From Osmia lignaria lignaria (lineage: Eukaryota; Arthropoda; Insecta; Hymenoptera; Megachilidae): a stretch of 64,000 nt of DNA. The notes beneath the pieces were generated by a model. That model made no database searches. It was not told the origin of the DNA and worked only from the letters and a program-made list of their open reading frames with translations. Each line of letters begins with the position of its first letter. Positions within the stretch are counted from its first letter, which is position 1. Shown one piece after another: positions 37,119-49,662 of this stretch. Location of the stretch: positions 11,781,501 through 11,845,500 of the forward strand of contig NW_027478166.1 in NCBI RefSeq assembly GCF_051020975.1, given 5' to 3'. The position numbers and the translations under genes were made by a program.

Positions 37119-37725
37119 AAGAACAACAAGAAGAAGAAATATCTCGAAATATGTCCGTCAGGCCAGTTCCTTTGAGCTGAATCTGCAAATATCTCGGAAA
37201 CGAAGCGAGCTATGGCAAAATGTTAAGAGACGTTTTTTGTAGACAATTATGTTTCCTACAATTTATGTTCTATGATATTTTTTGATCAGAGGCGTAGTTT
37301 TCGAGATATATCGAGATATTTAAAAGTTCCGAAGACGCACCAACATAATAGAGATACAGAAACACCGTGGCCCCTTTCTTTGAGATAACTGTGCACTAGT
37401 GCGAGCCGCAAATGCAACTTCCAGCTTAGCTGTGCAGAAGAAGAACAACAAGAAGAAGAAATATCTCGAAATATGTCCGTCAGGCCCCTTCCCTTGAGAT
37501 AAATCTGCAAATATCTCGGAAACGAAGAGAGCTATGGCAAAATGTTAAGAGACCTTTTTTGTAGAGAAATAAGTTTCCTACTTTTTATGTTCTATGATAT
37601 TTTTTGATCAGATGCGTAGTTCTCGAGATATATCAAGATATTTAAAAGTTCCGAAGCCGCACCAACATAATAGAGATACAGAAACACCGTGGCCTCTTTC
37701 TTTGAGATAACTCTGCACTATTGCG
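37119..37725. repeat. Donor-like segment matching 48710-49316
   Basis: About 607 bases match 48710-49316 at a shift of 11591. Marks include GACGTTTTTTGTAGACAATT, GATCAGAGGCGTAGTTTT, AATGCAACTTCC, GAAGAGAGC and AGAGAAATAAG. One mismatch lies at the unit junction (GATC here, GCTC at 49197-49200). Confidence 0.85.
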
Positions 37726-38773
37726 CGCTGCAAATGCCACTTCCAGCTTAGCTGTGCAGAAGAAGAACAACAAGAAGAAGAAATATCTCGAAATATGTCC
37801 GTCAGGCCCCTTCCCTTGAGATAAATCTGCAAATATCTCGGAAACGAAGCGAGCTATGGCAAAATGTTAAGAGACCTTTTTTGTAGAGAATTATGTTTCC
37901 TACAATTTATGTTCTATGATATTTTTTGATCAGAAGCGTAGTTTTCGAGATATATCGAGATATTTAAAACTTCCGAAGCCGCACCAACATAATAGAGATA
38001 CAGAAACACCGTGGCCCCTTTCTCTGGGATAACTCTGCACTATTGCGAGCTGCAAATGCCACTTCCAGCTTAGCTGTGCAGAAGAAGAACAACAAGAAGA
38101 AGAAATATCTCGAAATATGTCCGTCAGGCCCCTTCCCTTGAGATAAATCTGCAAATATCTCGGAAACGAAGAGAGCTATGGCAAAATGTTAAGAGACCTT
38201 TTTTGTAGAGAAATAAGTTTCCTACTTTTTATGTTCTATGATATTTTTTGATCAGATGCGTAGTTCTCGAGATATATCAAGATATTTAAAAGTTCCGAAG
38301 CCGCACCAACATAATAGAGATACAGAAACACCGTGGCCTCTTTCTTTGAGATAACTCTGCACTATTGCGCGCTGCAAATGCCACTTCCAGCTTAGCTGTG
38401 CAGAAGAAGAACAACAAGAAGAAGAAATATCTCGAAATATGTCCGTCAGGCCCCTTCCCTTGAGATAAATCTGCAAATATCTCGGAAACGAAGCGAGCTA
38501 TGGCAAAATGTTAAGAGACCTTTTTTGTAGAGAATTATGTTTCCTACAATTTATGTTCTATGATATTTTTTGATCAGAAGCGTAGTTTTCGAGATATATC
38601 GAGATATTTAAAACTTCCGAAGCCGCACCAACATAATAGAGATACAGAAACACCGTGGCCCCTTTCTCTGGGATAACTCTGCACTATTGCGAGCTGCAAA
38701 TGCCACTTCCAGCTTAGCTGTGCAGAAGAAGAACAACAAGAAGAAGAAATATCTCGAAATATGTCCGTCAGGC
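37430..38773. repeat. Two-monomer tandem duplication (644 bp)
   Basis: Units at 37606 and 37928 are repeated at 38250 and 38572. Marks are GAAGAGAGC with AGAAATAAG, GGCCTCTTTC with GCGCGCTGC, and TTTAAAACTTCC with CTTTCTCTGGG. The match runs from about 37430 to 38129 against 38074 to 38773. The same pair also resembles units 29560 and 29882. The last unit ends in a GGCCAGTTCC tail. Confidence 0.8.
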
Positions 38774-39859
38774 CAGTTCCTTTGAGCTGAATCTGCAAAT
38801 ATCTCGGAAACGAAGCGAGCTATGGCAAAATGTTAAGAGACGTTTTTTGTAGAGAATTATGTTTCCTACAATTTATGTTCTATGATATTTTTTGAGCAGA
38901 AGCGTAGTTTTCGAGATATATCGAGATATTTAAAAGTTCCGAGGACGCACCAACATAATAGAGATACAGAAACACCGTGGCCCCTTTCTTTGAGATAACT
39001 GTGCACCAGTGCGAGCCGCAAATGCCACTTCCAGCTTAGCTGTGCAGAAGAAGAACAACAAGAAGAAGAAATATCTCGAAATATGTCCGTCAGGCCCCTT
39101 CCCTTGAGATATATCTGCAAATATCTCGGAAACGAAGCGAGCTATGGCAAAACGTTAAGAGACCATTTTTGTAGAGAATTATGTTTCCTACTTTTTATGT
39201 TCTATGATATTTTTTGATCAGACGCGTAGTTCTCGAGATATATCAAGATATTTAAAAGTTCCGAAGCCGCACCAACATAATAGAGATACAGAAACACCGT
39301 GGCCCCTTTCTTTGGGATAACTCTGCACTAGTGCGAGCCGCAAATGCCACTTCCAGCTTAGCTGTGCAGAAGAAGGACAACAAGAAGAAGAAATATCTCG
39401 AAATATGTCCGTCAGGCCCCTTCCCTTGAGATAAATCGGCAAATATCTCGGAAACGAAGCGAGCTATGGCAAAATGTTTAGAGACCTTTCTTGTAGAGAA
39501 TTAAGTTTCCTACTTTTTATGTAGTATGATATTTTTTGATCAGATGCGTAGTTCTCGAGATATATCAAGATATTTAAAAGTTCCGAAGCCGCACCAACAT
39601 AATAGAGATACAGAAACACCGTGGCCCCTTTCTTTGAGATAACTCTGCACTATTGCGCGCTGCAAATGCCACTTCCAGCTTAGCTGTGCAGAAGAAGAAC
39701 AACAAGAAGAAGAAATATCTCGAAATATGTCCGTCAGGCCCCTTCCCTTGAGATAAATCTGCAAATATCTGGGAAACGAAGCGAGCTATGGCAAAATGTT
39801 AAGAGACCTTTTTTGTAGAGAATTATGTTTCCTACAATTTATGTTCTATGATATTTTTT

Positions 39860-40936
39860 GATCAGAAGCGTAGTTTTCGAGATATATCGAGATATTTGAA
39901 AGTTCCGAAGCCGCACCAACATAATAGAGATACAGAAACATCGTGGCCCCTTTCTTTGGGATAACTCTGCACTATTGCGAGCTGGAAATGCCACTTCCAG
40001 TTTAGCTGTGCAGAAGAAGAACAACAAGAAGAAGAAATATCTCGAAATATGTCCGTCAGACCCCTGCCCTTGAGATGAATCTGCAAATATCTCGGAAACG
40101 AAGCGAGCTATGGCAAAATGTTAAGAGACCTTTTTTGTAGAGAATTAAGTTTCCTACTTTTTATGTTCGATGATATTTTTTGATCAGATGCGTAGTTCTC
40201 GAGATATATCAAGATATTTAAAAGTTCCGAAGCTGCACCAACATAATAGAGGTACAGAAACACCGTGGCCTCTTTCTTTGAGATAACTCTGCACTATTGC
40301 GAGCTGCAAATGCCACTTCGAGCTTAGCTGTGCAGAAGAAGAACAACAAGAAGAAATATCTCGAAATATGTCCGTCAGACCCCTTCCCTTGAGATGAATC
40401 TGCAAATATCTCGGAAACGAAGCGAGCTATGGCAAAATGTTAAGAGACCTTTTTTGTAGAGAATTAAGTTTCCTACTTTTTATGTTCTATGATATTTTTT
40501 GATCAGATGCGTAGTTCTCGAGATATATCAAGATATTTAAAAGTTCCGAAGCCGCACCAACATAATAGAGGTACAGAAACACCGTGGCCTCTTTCTTTGA
40601 GATAACTCTGCACTATTGCGAGCTGCAAATGCCACTTCGAGCTTAGCTGTGCAGAAGAAGAACAACAAGAAGAAGAAATATCTCGAAATATGTCCGTCAG
40701 GCCAGTTCCTTTGAGCTGAATCTGCAAATATCTCGGAAACGAAGCGAGCTATGGCAAAATGTTAAGAGACGTTTTTTGTAGAGAATTATGTTTCCTACAA
40801 TTTATGTTCTATGATATTTTTTGATCAGAAGCGTAGTTTTCGAGATATATCGAGATATTTAATAGTTCCGAAGACGCACCAACATAATAGAGATACAGAA
40901 ACACCGTGGCCCCTTTCTTTGAGATAACTGTGCACT
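39860..40936. repeat. Dispersed block, right copy (partner at 28272-29356)
   Basis: Same unit order as the left copy. Its second unit has lost three bases in the GAA/CAA tract, and its last unit turns into a different type after about 40937. Confidence 0.8.
40182..40500 (+). repeat. 319-bp monomer (3-base deletion in GAA/CAA tract)
   Basis: One GAA is lost, giving AACAACAAGAAGAAATATC near 40348. It is the only length change seen in the tract and the only one not shared with another unit. Confidence 0.92.
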
Positions 40937-41144
40937 ACTGCGAGCTGCAAATGCCACTTCCAGCTTAGCTGTGCAGAACAAGAACAACAAGAAGAAGAAA
41001 TATCTCGAAATGTGTCCGTCAGGCCACTTCCCTTGAGATAAATCTGCAAATATCTCGGAAACGAAGCGAGCTATGGCAAAATGTTAAGAGACCTTTTTTG
41101 TAGAGAATTAAGTTTCCTACTTTTTATGTTCGATGATATTTTTT
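40823..41144 (+). repeat. Chimeric monomer
   Basis: The left third (TTTAATAGTTCC, GAAGACGCACC, GATAACTGTGC) is the type seen at 26984 and 29238. The right part (CAGAACAAGAAC, AGGCCACTTCCC) is the type seen at 31814. The few bases between (ACTACTGCGAGCTGC) fit neither exactly and match a third type (14106), so more than one exchange may be involved. Confidence 0.7.
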
Positions 41145-42432
41145 GATCAGATGCGTAGTTCTCGAGATATATCAAGATATTTAAAAGTTCCGAAGCTGCA
41201 CCAACATAATAGAGGTACAGAAACACCGTGGCCTCTTTCTTTGAGATAACTCTGCACTATTGCGAGCTGCAAATGCCGCTTCGAGCTTAGCTGTGCAGAA
41301 GAAGAACAACAAGAAGAAGAAATATCTCGAAATATGTCCGTCAGACCCCTTCCCTTGAGATGAATCTGCAAATATCTCGGAAACGAAGCGAGCTATGGCA
41401 AAATGTTAAGAGACCTTTTTTGTAGAGAAGAATGTTTCCTACAATTTACGTTCTATGATATTTTTTGATCAGAAGCGTAGTTTTCGAGATATATCGAGAT
41501 ATTTAAAAGTTCCGAAGCCACACCAACATAATAGAGATACAGAAACACCGTGGCCCCTTTCTTTGAGATAACTCTGCACTATTGCGACCTGCAAATGCCA
41601 CTTCCAGCTCAGCTGTGCAGAAGAAGAACAACAAGAAGAAGAAATATCTCGAAATACGTCCGTCAGGCCCCTTCCCTTGAGATAAATCTGCAAATATCTC
41701 GGAAACGAAGCGAGCTATGGCAAAATGTTAAGAGACCTTTTTTGTAGAGAATTAAGTTTCCTACTTTTTATGTTCTATAATATTCTTTGATCAGATGCGT
41801 AGTTCTCGAGATATATCAAGATATTTAAAAGTTCCGAAACCGCACCAACATAATAGAGATACAGAAACACCGTGGCCCCTTTCTTTGAGATAACTCTGCA
41901 CTATTGCAAGCTGCAAATGCCACTTCCAGCTTAGCTGTGCAGAAGAAGAACAACAAGAAGAAGAAATATCTCGAAATATGTCCGTCAGGCCCCTTCCCTT
42001 GAGATAAATCTGCAAATATCTCGGAAACGAAGCGAGCTATCGCAAAATGTTAAGAGACCTTTTTTGTAGAGAATTAAGTTTCCTACTTTTTACGTTCGAT
42101 GATATTTTTTGATCAGATGCGTAGTTCTCGAGATATATCAAGATATTTAAAAGTTCCGAAGCTGCACCAACATAATAGAGGTACAGAAACACCGTGGCCT
42201 CTTTCTTTGAGATAACTCTGCACTATTGCGAGCTGCAAATGCCGCTTCGAGCTTAGCTGTGCAGAAGAAGAACAACAACAAGAAGAAATATCTCGAAATA
42301 TGTCCGCCAGACCCCTTCCCTTGAGATGAATCTGCAAATATCTCGGAAACGAAGCGAGCTATGGCAAAATGTTGAGAGACCTTTTTTGTAGAGAATAATG
42401 TTTCCTACAATTTACGTTCTATGATGTTTTTT

Positions 42433-42755
42433 GATCAGAAGCGTAGTTTTCGAGATATATCGAGATATTTAAAAGTTCCGAAGCCGCAACCAACATAATA
42501 GAGATACAGAAACACCGTGGCCCCTTTCTTTGAGATAACTCTGCACTATTGCGACCTGCAAATGCCACTTCCAGCTCAGCTGTGCAGAAGAAGAACAACA
42601 AGAAGAAGAAATATCTCGAAATACGTCCGTCAGGCCCCTTCCCTTGAGATAAATCTGCAAATATCTCGGAAACGAAGCGAGCTATGGCAAAATGTTAAGA
42701 GACCTTTTTTGTAGAGAATTATGTTTCCTACTTTTTATGTTCTATGATATTCTTT
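42433..42755 (+). repeat. 323-bp monomer (1-base insertion)
   Basis: GCCGCAACCAACATAATAG has one extra A near 42488. The unit also has CAGCTCAGCTG and ATACGTCCG, and is preceded by GATGTTTTTTGATC. Confidence 0.92.
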
Positions 42756-44365
42756 GATCAGATGCGTAGTTCTCGAGATATATCAAGATATTTAAAAGTT
42801 CCGAAACCGCACCAACATAATAGAGATACAGAAACACCGTGGCCCCTTTCTTTGAGATAACTCTGCACTATTGCGAGCTGCAAATGCCACTTCCAGCTTA
42901 GCTGTGCAGAAGAAGAACAACAAGAAGAAGAAATATCTCGAAATATGTCCGTCAGGCCCCTTCCCTTGAGATAAATCTGCAAATATCTCGGAAACGAAGA
43001 GAGCTATGGCAAAATGTTAAGAGACCTGTTTTGTAGAGAATTAAGTTTCCTACTTTTCATGTTCTATGGTATTTTTTGATCAGATGCGTAGTTCTCGAGA
43101 TATATCAAGATATTTAAAAGTTCCGAAGCCGCACCAACATAATAGAGATACAGAAACACCGTGGCCCCTTTCTTTGAGATAACTCTGCACTATTGCGAGC
43201 TGTAAATGCCACTTCCAGCTTAGCTGTGCAGAAGAAGAACAACAAGAAGAAGAAATATCTCGAAATATGTCCGTCAGGCCAGTTCCTTTGAGCTGAATCT
43301 GCAAATATCTCGGAAACGAAGCGAGCTATGGCAAAATGTTAAGAGACGTTTTTTGTAGAGAATTATGTTTCCTACTTTTTATCTTCTATGATATTTTTTT
43401 ATCAGATGCGTAGTTCTCGAGATATATCAAGATACTTAAAAGTTCCGAAGCCGCACCAACATAATAGAGATACAGAAACACCGTGGCCCCTGTCTTTGAG
43501 ATAACTCTGCACTATTGCGAGCTGCAAATGCCACTTCCAGCTTAGCTGTGCAGAAGAAGAACAACAAGAAGAAGAAATATCTCGAAATATGTCCGTCAGG
43601 CCCCTTCCCTTGAGATAAATCTGCAAATATCTCGGAAACGAAGCGAGCTATGGCAAAATGTTTAGAGACCTTTCTTGTAGAGAATTAAGTTTCCTACTTT
43701 TTATGTAGTATGATATTTTTTGATCAGATGCGTAGTTCTCGAGATATATCCAGATATTTAAAAGTTCCGAAGCGGCACCAACATAATAGAGATACAGAAA
43801 CACCGTGGCCCCTTTCTTTGGGATAACTCTGCACTATTGCGAGCTGCAAATGCCACTTCCAGCTTAGCTGTGCAGAACAAGAACAACAAGAAGAAGAAAT
43901 ATCTCGAAATATGTCCGTCAGGCCACTTCCCTTGAGATAAATCTGCAAATATCTCGGAAACGAAGCGAGCTATGGCAAAATGTTAAGAGACCTTTTTTGT
44001 AGAGAATTAAGTTTCCTACTTTTTATGTTCGATGATATTTTTTGATCAGATGCGTAGTTCTCGAGATATATCAAGATATTTAAAAGTTCCGAAGCTGCAC
44101 CAACATAATAGAGGTACAGAAACACCGTGGCCCCTGTCTTTGAGATAACTCTGCACTATTGCGAGCTGCAAATGCCACTTCCAGCTTAGCTGTGCAGAAG
44201 AAGAACAACAAGAAGAAGAAATATCTCGAAATATGTCCGTCAGGCCCCTTCCCTTGAGATGAATCTGCAAATATCTCGGAAACGAAGCGAGCTATGGCAA
44301 AATGTTAAGAGACCTTTTTTGTAGAGAATAATGTTTCCTACAATTTACGTTCTATGATGTTTTTT

Positions 44366-44688
44366 GATCAGAAGCGTAGTTTTCGAGATATATCGAGATA
44401 TTTAAAAGTTCCGAAGCCGCAACCAACATAATAGAGATACAGAAACACCGTGGCCCCTTTCTTTGAGATAACTCTGCACTATTGCGACCTGCAAATGCCA
44501 CTTCCAGCTCAGCTGTGCAGAAGAAGAACAACAAGAAGAAGAAATATCTCGAAATACGTCCGTCAGGCCCCTTCCCTTGAGATAAATCTGCAAATATCTC
44601 GGAAACGAAGCGAGCTATGGCAAAATGTTAAGAGACCTTTTTTGTAGAGAATTAAGTTTCCTACTTTTTATGTTCTATGATATTCTTT
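44366..44688 (+). repeat. 323-bp monomer (same insertion, copied)
   Basis: Same extra A near 44421, 1933 bases (6 x 322 + 1) from the first. The shared segment runs from about 42370 to 43100 against 44303 to 45033 and ends with the TCTATGGTATT junction in both. Confidence 0.92.
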
Positions 44689-46177
44689 GATCAGATGCGT
44701 AGTTCTCGAGATATATCAAGATATTTAAAAGTTCCGAAACCGCACCAACATAATAGAGATACAGAAACACCGTGGCCCCTTTCTTTGAGATAACTCAGCA
44801 CTATTGCGAGCTGCAAATGCCACTTCCAGCTTAGCTGTGCAGAAGAAGAACAACAAGAAGAAGAAATATCTCGAAATATGTCCGTCAGGCCCCTTCCCTT
44901 GAGATAAATCTGCAAATATCTCGGAAACGAAGAGAGCTATGGCAAAATGTTAAGAGACCTTTTTTGTAGAGAATTAAGTTTCCTACTTTTCATGTTCTAT
45001 GGTATTTTTTGATCAGATGCGTAGTTCTCGAGATATATCATGATATTTAAAAGTTCCGAAGCCGCACCAACATAATAGAGATACAGAAACACCGTGGCCC
45101 CTTTCTTTGAGATAACTCTGCACTGTTGCGAGCTGCAAATGCCACTTCCAGCTTAGATGTGCAGAACAAGAACAACAAGAAGAAGAAATATCTCGAAATA
45201 TGTCCGTCAGGCCACTTCCCTTGAGATAAATCTGCAAATATCTCGGAAACGAAGCGAGCTATGGCAAAATGTTAAGAGACCTTTTTTGTAGAGAATTAAG
45301 TTTCCTACTTTTTATGTTCGATGATATTTTTTGATCAGATGCGTAGTTCTCGAGATATATCAAGATATTTAAAAGTTCCGAAGCTGCACCAACATAATAG
45401 AGGTACAGAAACACCGTGGCCTCTTTCTTTGAGATAACTCTGCACTATTGCGAGCTGCAAATGCCGCTTCGAGCTTAGCTGTGCAGAAGAAGAACAACAA
45501 GAAGAAGAAATATCTCGAAATATGTCCGTCAGACCCCTTCCCTTGAGATGAATCTGCAAATATCTCGGAAACGAAGCGAGCTATGGCAAAATGTTAAGAG
45601 ACCTTTTTTGTAGAGAATAATGTTTCCTACAATTTACGTTCTATGATATTTTTTGATCAGAAGCGTAGTTTTCGAGATATATCGAGATATTTAAAAGTTC
45701 CGAAGCCGCACCAACATAATAGAGATACAGACACACCGTGGCCCCTTTCTTTGAGGTAACTCTGCACTATTGCGAGCTGCAAATGCCACTTCCAGCTTAG
45801 CTGTGCAGAAGAAGAACAACAAGAAGAAGAAATATCTCGAAATATGTCCGTCAGGCCCCTTCCCTTGAGATAAATCTGCAAATATCTCGGAAACCAAGCG
45901 AGCTATGGCAAAATGTTCAGAGACCTTATTTGTAGAGAATTAAGTTTCCTACTTTTTATGTTCTACGATATTTTTTGATCAGATGCGTAGTTCTCGAGAT
46001 ATATCAAGATATTTAAAAGTTTCGAAGCCGCACCAACATAATAGAGATACAGAAACACCGTGGCCCCTTTCTTTGAGATAACTCTGCACTATTGCGAGCT
46101 GCAAATGCCACTTCCAGCTTAGCTGTGCAGAAGAAGAACAACAAGAAGAAGAAATATCTCGAAATATGTCCGTCAGG

Positions 46178-48755
46178 CCCCTTCCCTTGAGATAAATCTG
46201 CAAATATCTCGGAAACGAAGCGAGCTATGGCAAAATGTTAAGAGACCTTTTTTGTAGAGAATTATGTTTCCTACAATTTACGTTCTCTGATATTTTTTGA
46301 TCAGAAGCGTAGTTTTCGAGATATATCGAGATATTTAAAAGTTCCGAAGCCGCACCAACATAATAGAGATACAGAAACACCGTGGCCCCTTTCTTTGAGA
46401 TAACTCTGCACCATTGCGACCTGCAAATGCCACTTCCAGCTTAGCTGTGCAGAAGAGGAACAACAAGAAGAAGAAATATCTCGGAATATGTCCGTCAGGC
46501 CCCTTCCCTTGAGATAAATCTGCAAATATCTCGGAAACGAAGCGAGCTATGGCAAAATGTTAAGAGACCTTTTTTGTAGAGAATTAAGTTTCCTACTTTT
46601 TATGGTCTATGATATTTTTCGATCAGAGGCGTAGTTCTCGAGATATATCAAGATATTTAAAAGTTCCGAAACCGCACCAACATAATAGAGATACAGAAAC
46701 ACCGTGGCCCTTTTCTTTGAGATAACTCTGCACTATTGCGAGCTGGAAATGCCACTTCCAGTTTAGCTGTGCAGAAGAAGAACAACAAGAAGAAGAAATA
46801 TCTCGAAATATGTCCGTTAGGCCCCTTCCCTTGAGATAAATCTGCAAATATCTCGGAAACGAAGCGAGCTATGGCAAAATGTTAAGAGACCTTTTTTGTA
46901 GAGAATTAAGTTTCCTACTGTTTATGTTCTATGATATTTTTTGATCAGAAGCGTAGTTTTCGAGATATATCGAGATATTTAAAAGTTCCGAAGCCGCACC
47001 AACATAATAGAGATACAGAAACACCGTGGCCCCTTTCTTTGAGATAACTCTGCACTAGTGCGAGCCGCAAATGCCACTTCCAGCTTAGCTGTGCAGAAGA
47101 AGAACAACAAGAAGAAGAAATATCTCGAAATATGTCCGTCAGACCCCTTCCCTTGAGATGAATCTGCAAATATCTCGGAAACGAAGCGAGCTATGGCAAA
47201 ATGTTAAGAGACCTTTTTTGTAGAGAATAATGTTTCCTACAATTTACGTTCTATGATATTTTTTGATCAGAAGCGTAGTTTTCGAGATATATCGAGATAT
47301 TTAAAAGTTCCGAAGCCGCACCAACATAATAGAGATACAGAAACACCGTGGCCCCTTTCTTTGAGATAACTCTGCACTATTGCGACCTGCAAATGCCACT
47401 TCCAGCTCAGCTGTGCAGAAGAAGAACAACAAGAAGAAGAAATATCTCGAAATACGTCCGTCAGGCCCCTTCCCTTGAGATAAATCTGCAAATATCTCGG
47501 AAACTAAGCGAGCTATGGCAAAATGTTAAGAGACCTTTTTTGTAGAGAATTAAGTTTCCTACTTTTTATGTTCTATGATATTCTTTGATCAGATGCGTAG
47601 TTCTCGAGATATATCAAGATATTTAAAAGTTCCGAAACCGCACCAACATAATAGAGATTTTGAAACACCGTGGCCCCTTTCTTTGAGATAACTCTGCACT
47701 GTTGCGAGCTGCAAATGCCACTTCCAGCTTAGCTGTGCAGAACAAGAACAACAAGAAGAAGAAATATCTCGAAATATGTCCGTCAGGCCACTTCCCTTGA
47801 GATAAATCTGCAAATATCTCGGAAACGAAGCGAGCTATGGCAAAATGTTAAGAGACCTTTTTTGTAGAGAATTAAGTTTCCTACTTTTTATGTTCGATGA
47901 TATTTTTTGATCAGATGCGTAGTTCTCGAGATATATCAAGATATTTAAAAGTTCCGAAGCTGCACCAACATAATAGAGGTACAGAAACACCGTGGCCTCT
48001 TTCTTTGAGATAACTCTGCACTATTGCGAGCTGCAAATGCCGCTTCGAGCTTAGCTGTGCAGAAGAAGAACAACAAGAAGAAGAAATATCTCGAAATATG
48101 TCCGTCAGACCCCTTCCCTTGAGATGAATCTGCAAATATCTCGGAAACGAAGCGAGCTATGGCAAAATGTTAAGAGACCTTTTTTGTAGAGAATAATGTT
48201 TCCTACAATTTACGTTCTATGATATTTTTTGATCAGAAGCGTAGTTTTCGAGATATATCGAGATATTCAAAAGTTCCGAAGCCGCACCAACATAATAGAG
48301 ATACAGACACACCGTGGCCCCTTTCTTTGAAGTAACTCTGCACTATTGCGAGCTGCAAATGCCACTTCCAGCTTAGCTGTGCAGAAGAAGAACAACAAGA
48401 AGAAGAAATATCTCGAAATATGTCCGTTAGGCCCCTTCCCTTGAGATAAATCTGCAAATATCTCGGAAACGAAGCGAGCTATGGCAAAATGTTAAGAGAC
48501 CTTTTTTGTAGAGAATTAAGTTTCCTACTGTTTATGTTCTATGATATTTTTTGATCAGAAGCGTAGTTTTCGAGATATATCGAGATATTTAAAAGTTCCG
48601 AAGCCGCACCAACATAATAGAGATACAGAAACACCGTGGCCCCTTTCTTTGAGATAACTCTGCACTAGTGCGAGCCGCAAATGCCACTTCCAGCTTAGCT
48701 GTGCAGAAGAAGAACAACAAGAAGAAGAAATATCTCGAAATATGTCCGTCAGGCC
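46178..48755. repeat. 8-monomer block, right copy (partner at 30405-32980)
   Basis: Near-identical to the left copy but with 322-bp spacing throughout; the unit at 47909-48230 lacks the 2-base deletion. Differences seen include GATATTCAAAAG near 48266 and TTGAAGTAAC near 48328. The match stops at 48756, where the array turns into a different sequence class. Confidence 0.9.
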
Positions 48756-48874
48756 AGTTCCTTTGAGCTGAATCTGCAAATATCTCGGAAACGAAGCGAG
48801 CTATGGCAAAATGTTAAGAGACGTTTTTTGTAGACAATTATGTTTCCTACAATTTATGTTCTATGATATTTTTT
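48553..48874 (+). repeat. Chimeric monomer joining two distant sequence classes
   Basis: Up to 48708 it follows the 32778 unit (ACTAGTGCGAGCCGC, AGAAGAAGAAC). From 48756 on it follows the 36962 unit (GGCCAGTTCC, GACGTTTTTTGTAGACAATT). The switch lies in 48709-48755, which covers the GAA/CAA tract and the following conserved block. Confidence 0.85.
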
Positions 48875-49662
48875 GATCAGAGGCGTAGTTTTCGAGATAT
48901 ATCGAGATATTTAAAAGTTCCGAAGACGCACCAACATAATAGAGATACAGAAACACCGTGGCCCCTTTCTTTGAGATAACTGTGCACTAGTGCGAGCCGC
49001 AAATGCAACTTCCAGCTTAGCTGTGCAGAAGAAGAACAACAAGAAGAAGAAATATCTCGAAATATGTCCGTCAGGCCCCTTCCCTTGAGATAAATCTGCA
49101 AATATCTCGGAAACGAAGAGAGCTATGGCAAAATGTTAAGAGACCTTTTTTGTAGAGAAATAAGTTTCCTACTTTTTATGTTCTATGATATTTTTTGCTC
49201 AGATGCGTAGTTCTCGAGATATATCAAGATATTTAAAAGTTCCGAAGCCGCACCAACATAATAGAGATACAGAAACACCGTGGCCTCTTTCTTTGAGATA
49301 ACTCTGCACTATTGCGAGCTGCAAATGCCACTTCCAGCTTAGCTGTGCAGAAGAAGAACAACAAGAAGAAGAAATATCTCGAAATATGTCCGTCAGGCCC
49401 CTTCCCTTGAGATGTATCTGCAAATATCTCGGAAACGAAGCGAGCTATGGCAAAATGTTAAGAGACCTTTTTTGTAGAGAATTATGTTTCCTACAATTTA
49501 GGTTCTATGATATTTTTTGATCAGAAGCGTAGTTTTCGAGATATATCGAGATATTTAAAAGTTCCGAAGCCGCACCAACATAATAGGGATACAGAAACAC
49601 CGTGGCCCCTTTCTTTGCGATAACTCTGCACTAGTGCGAGCCGCAAATGCCACTTCCAGCTT

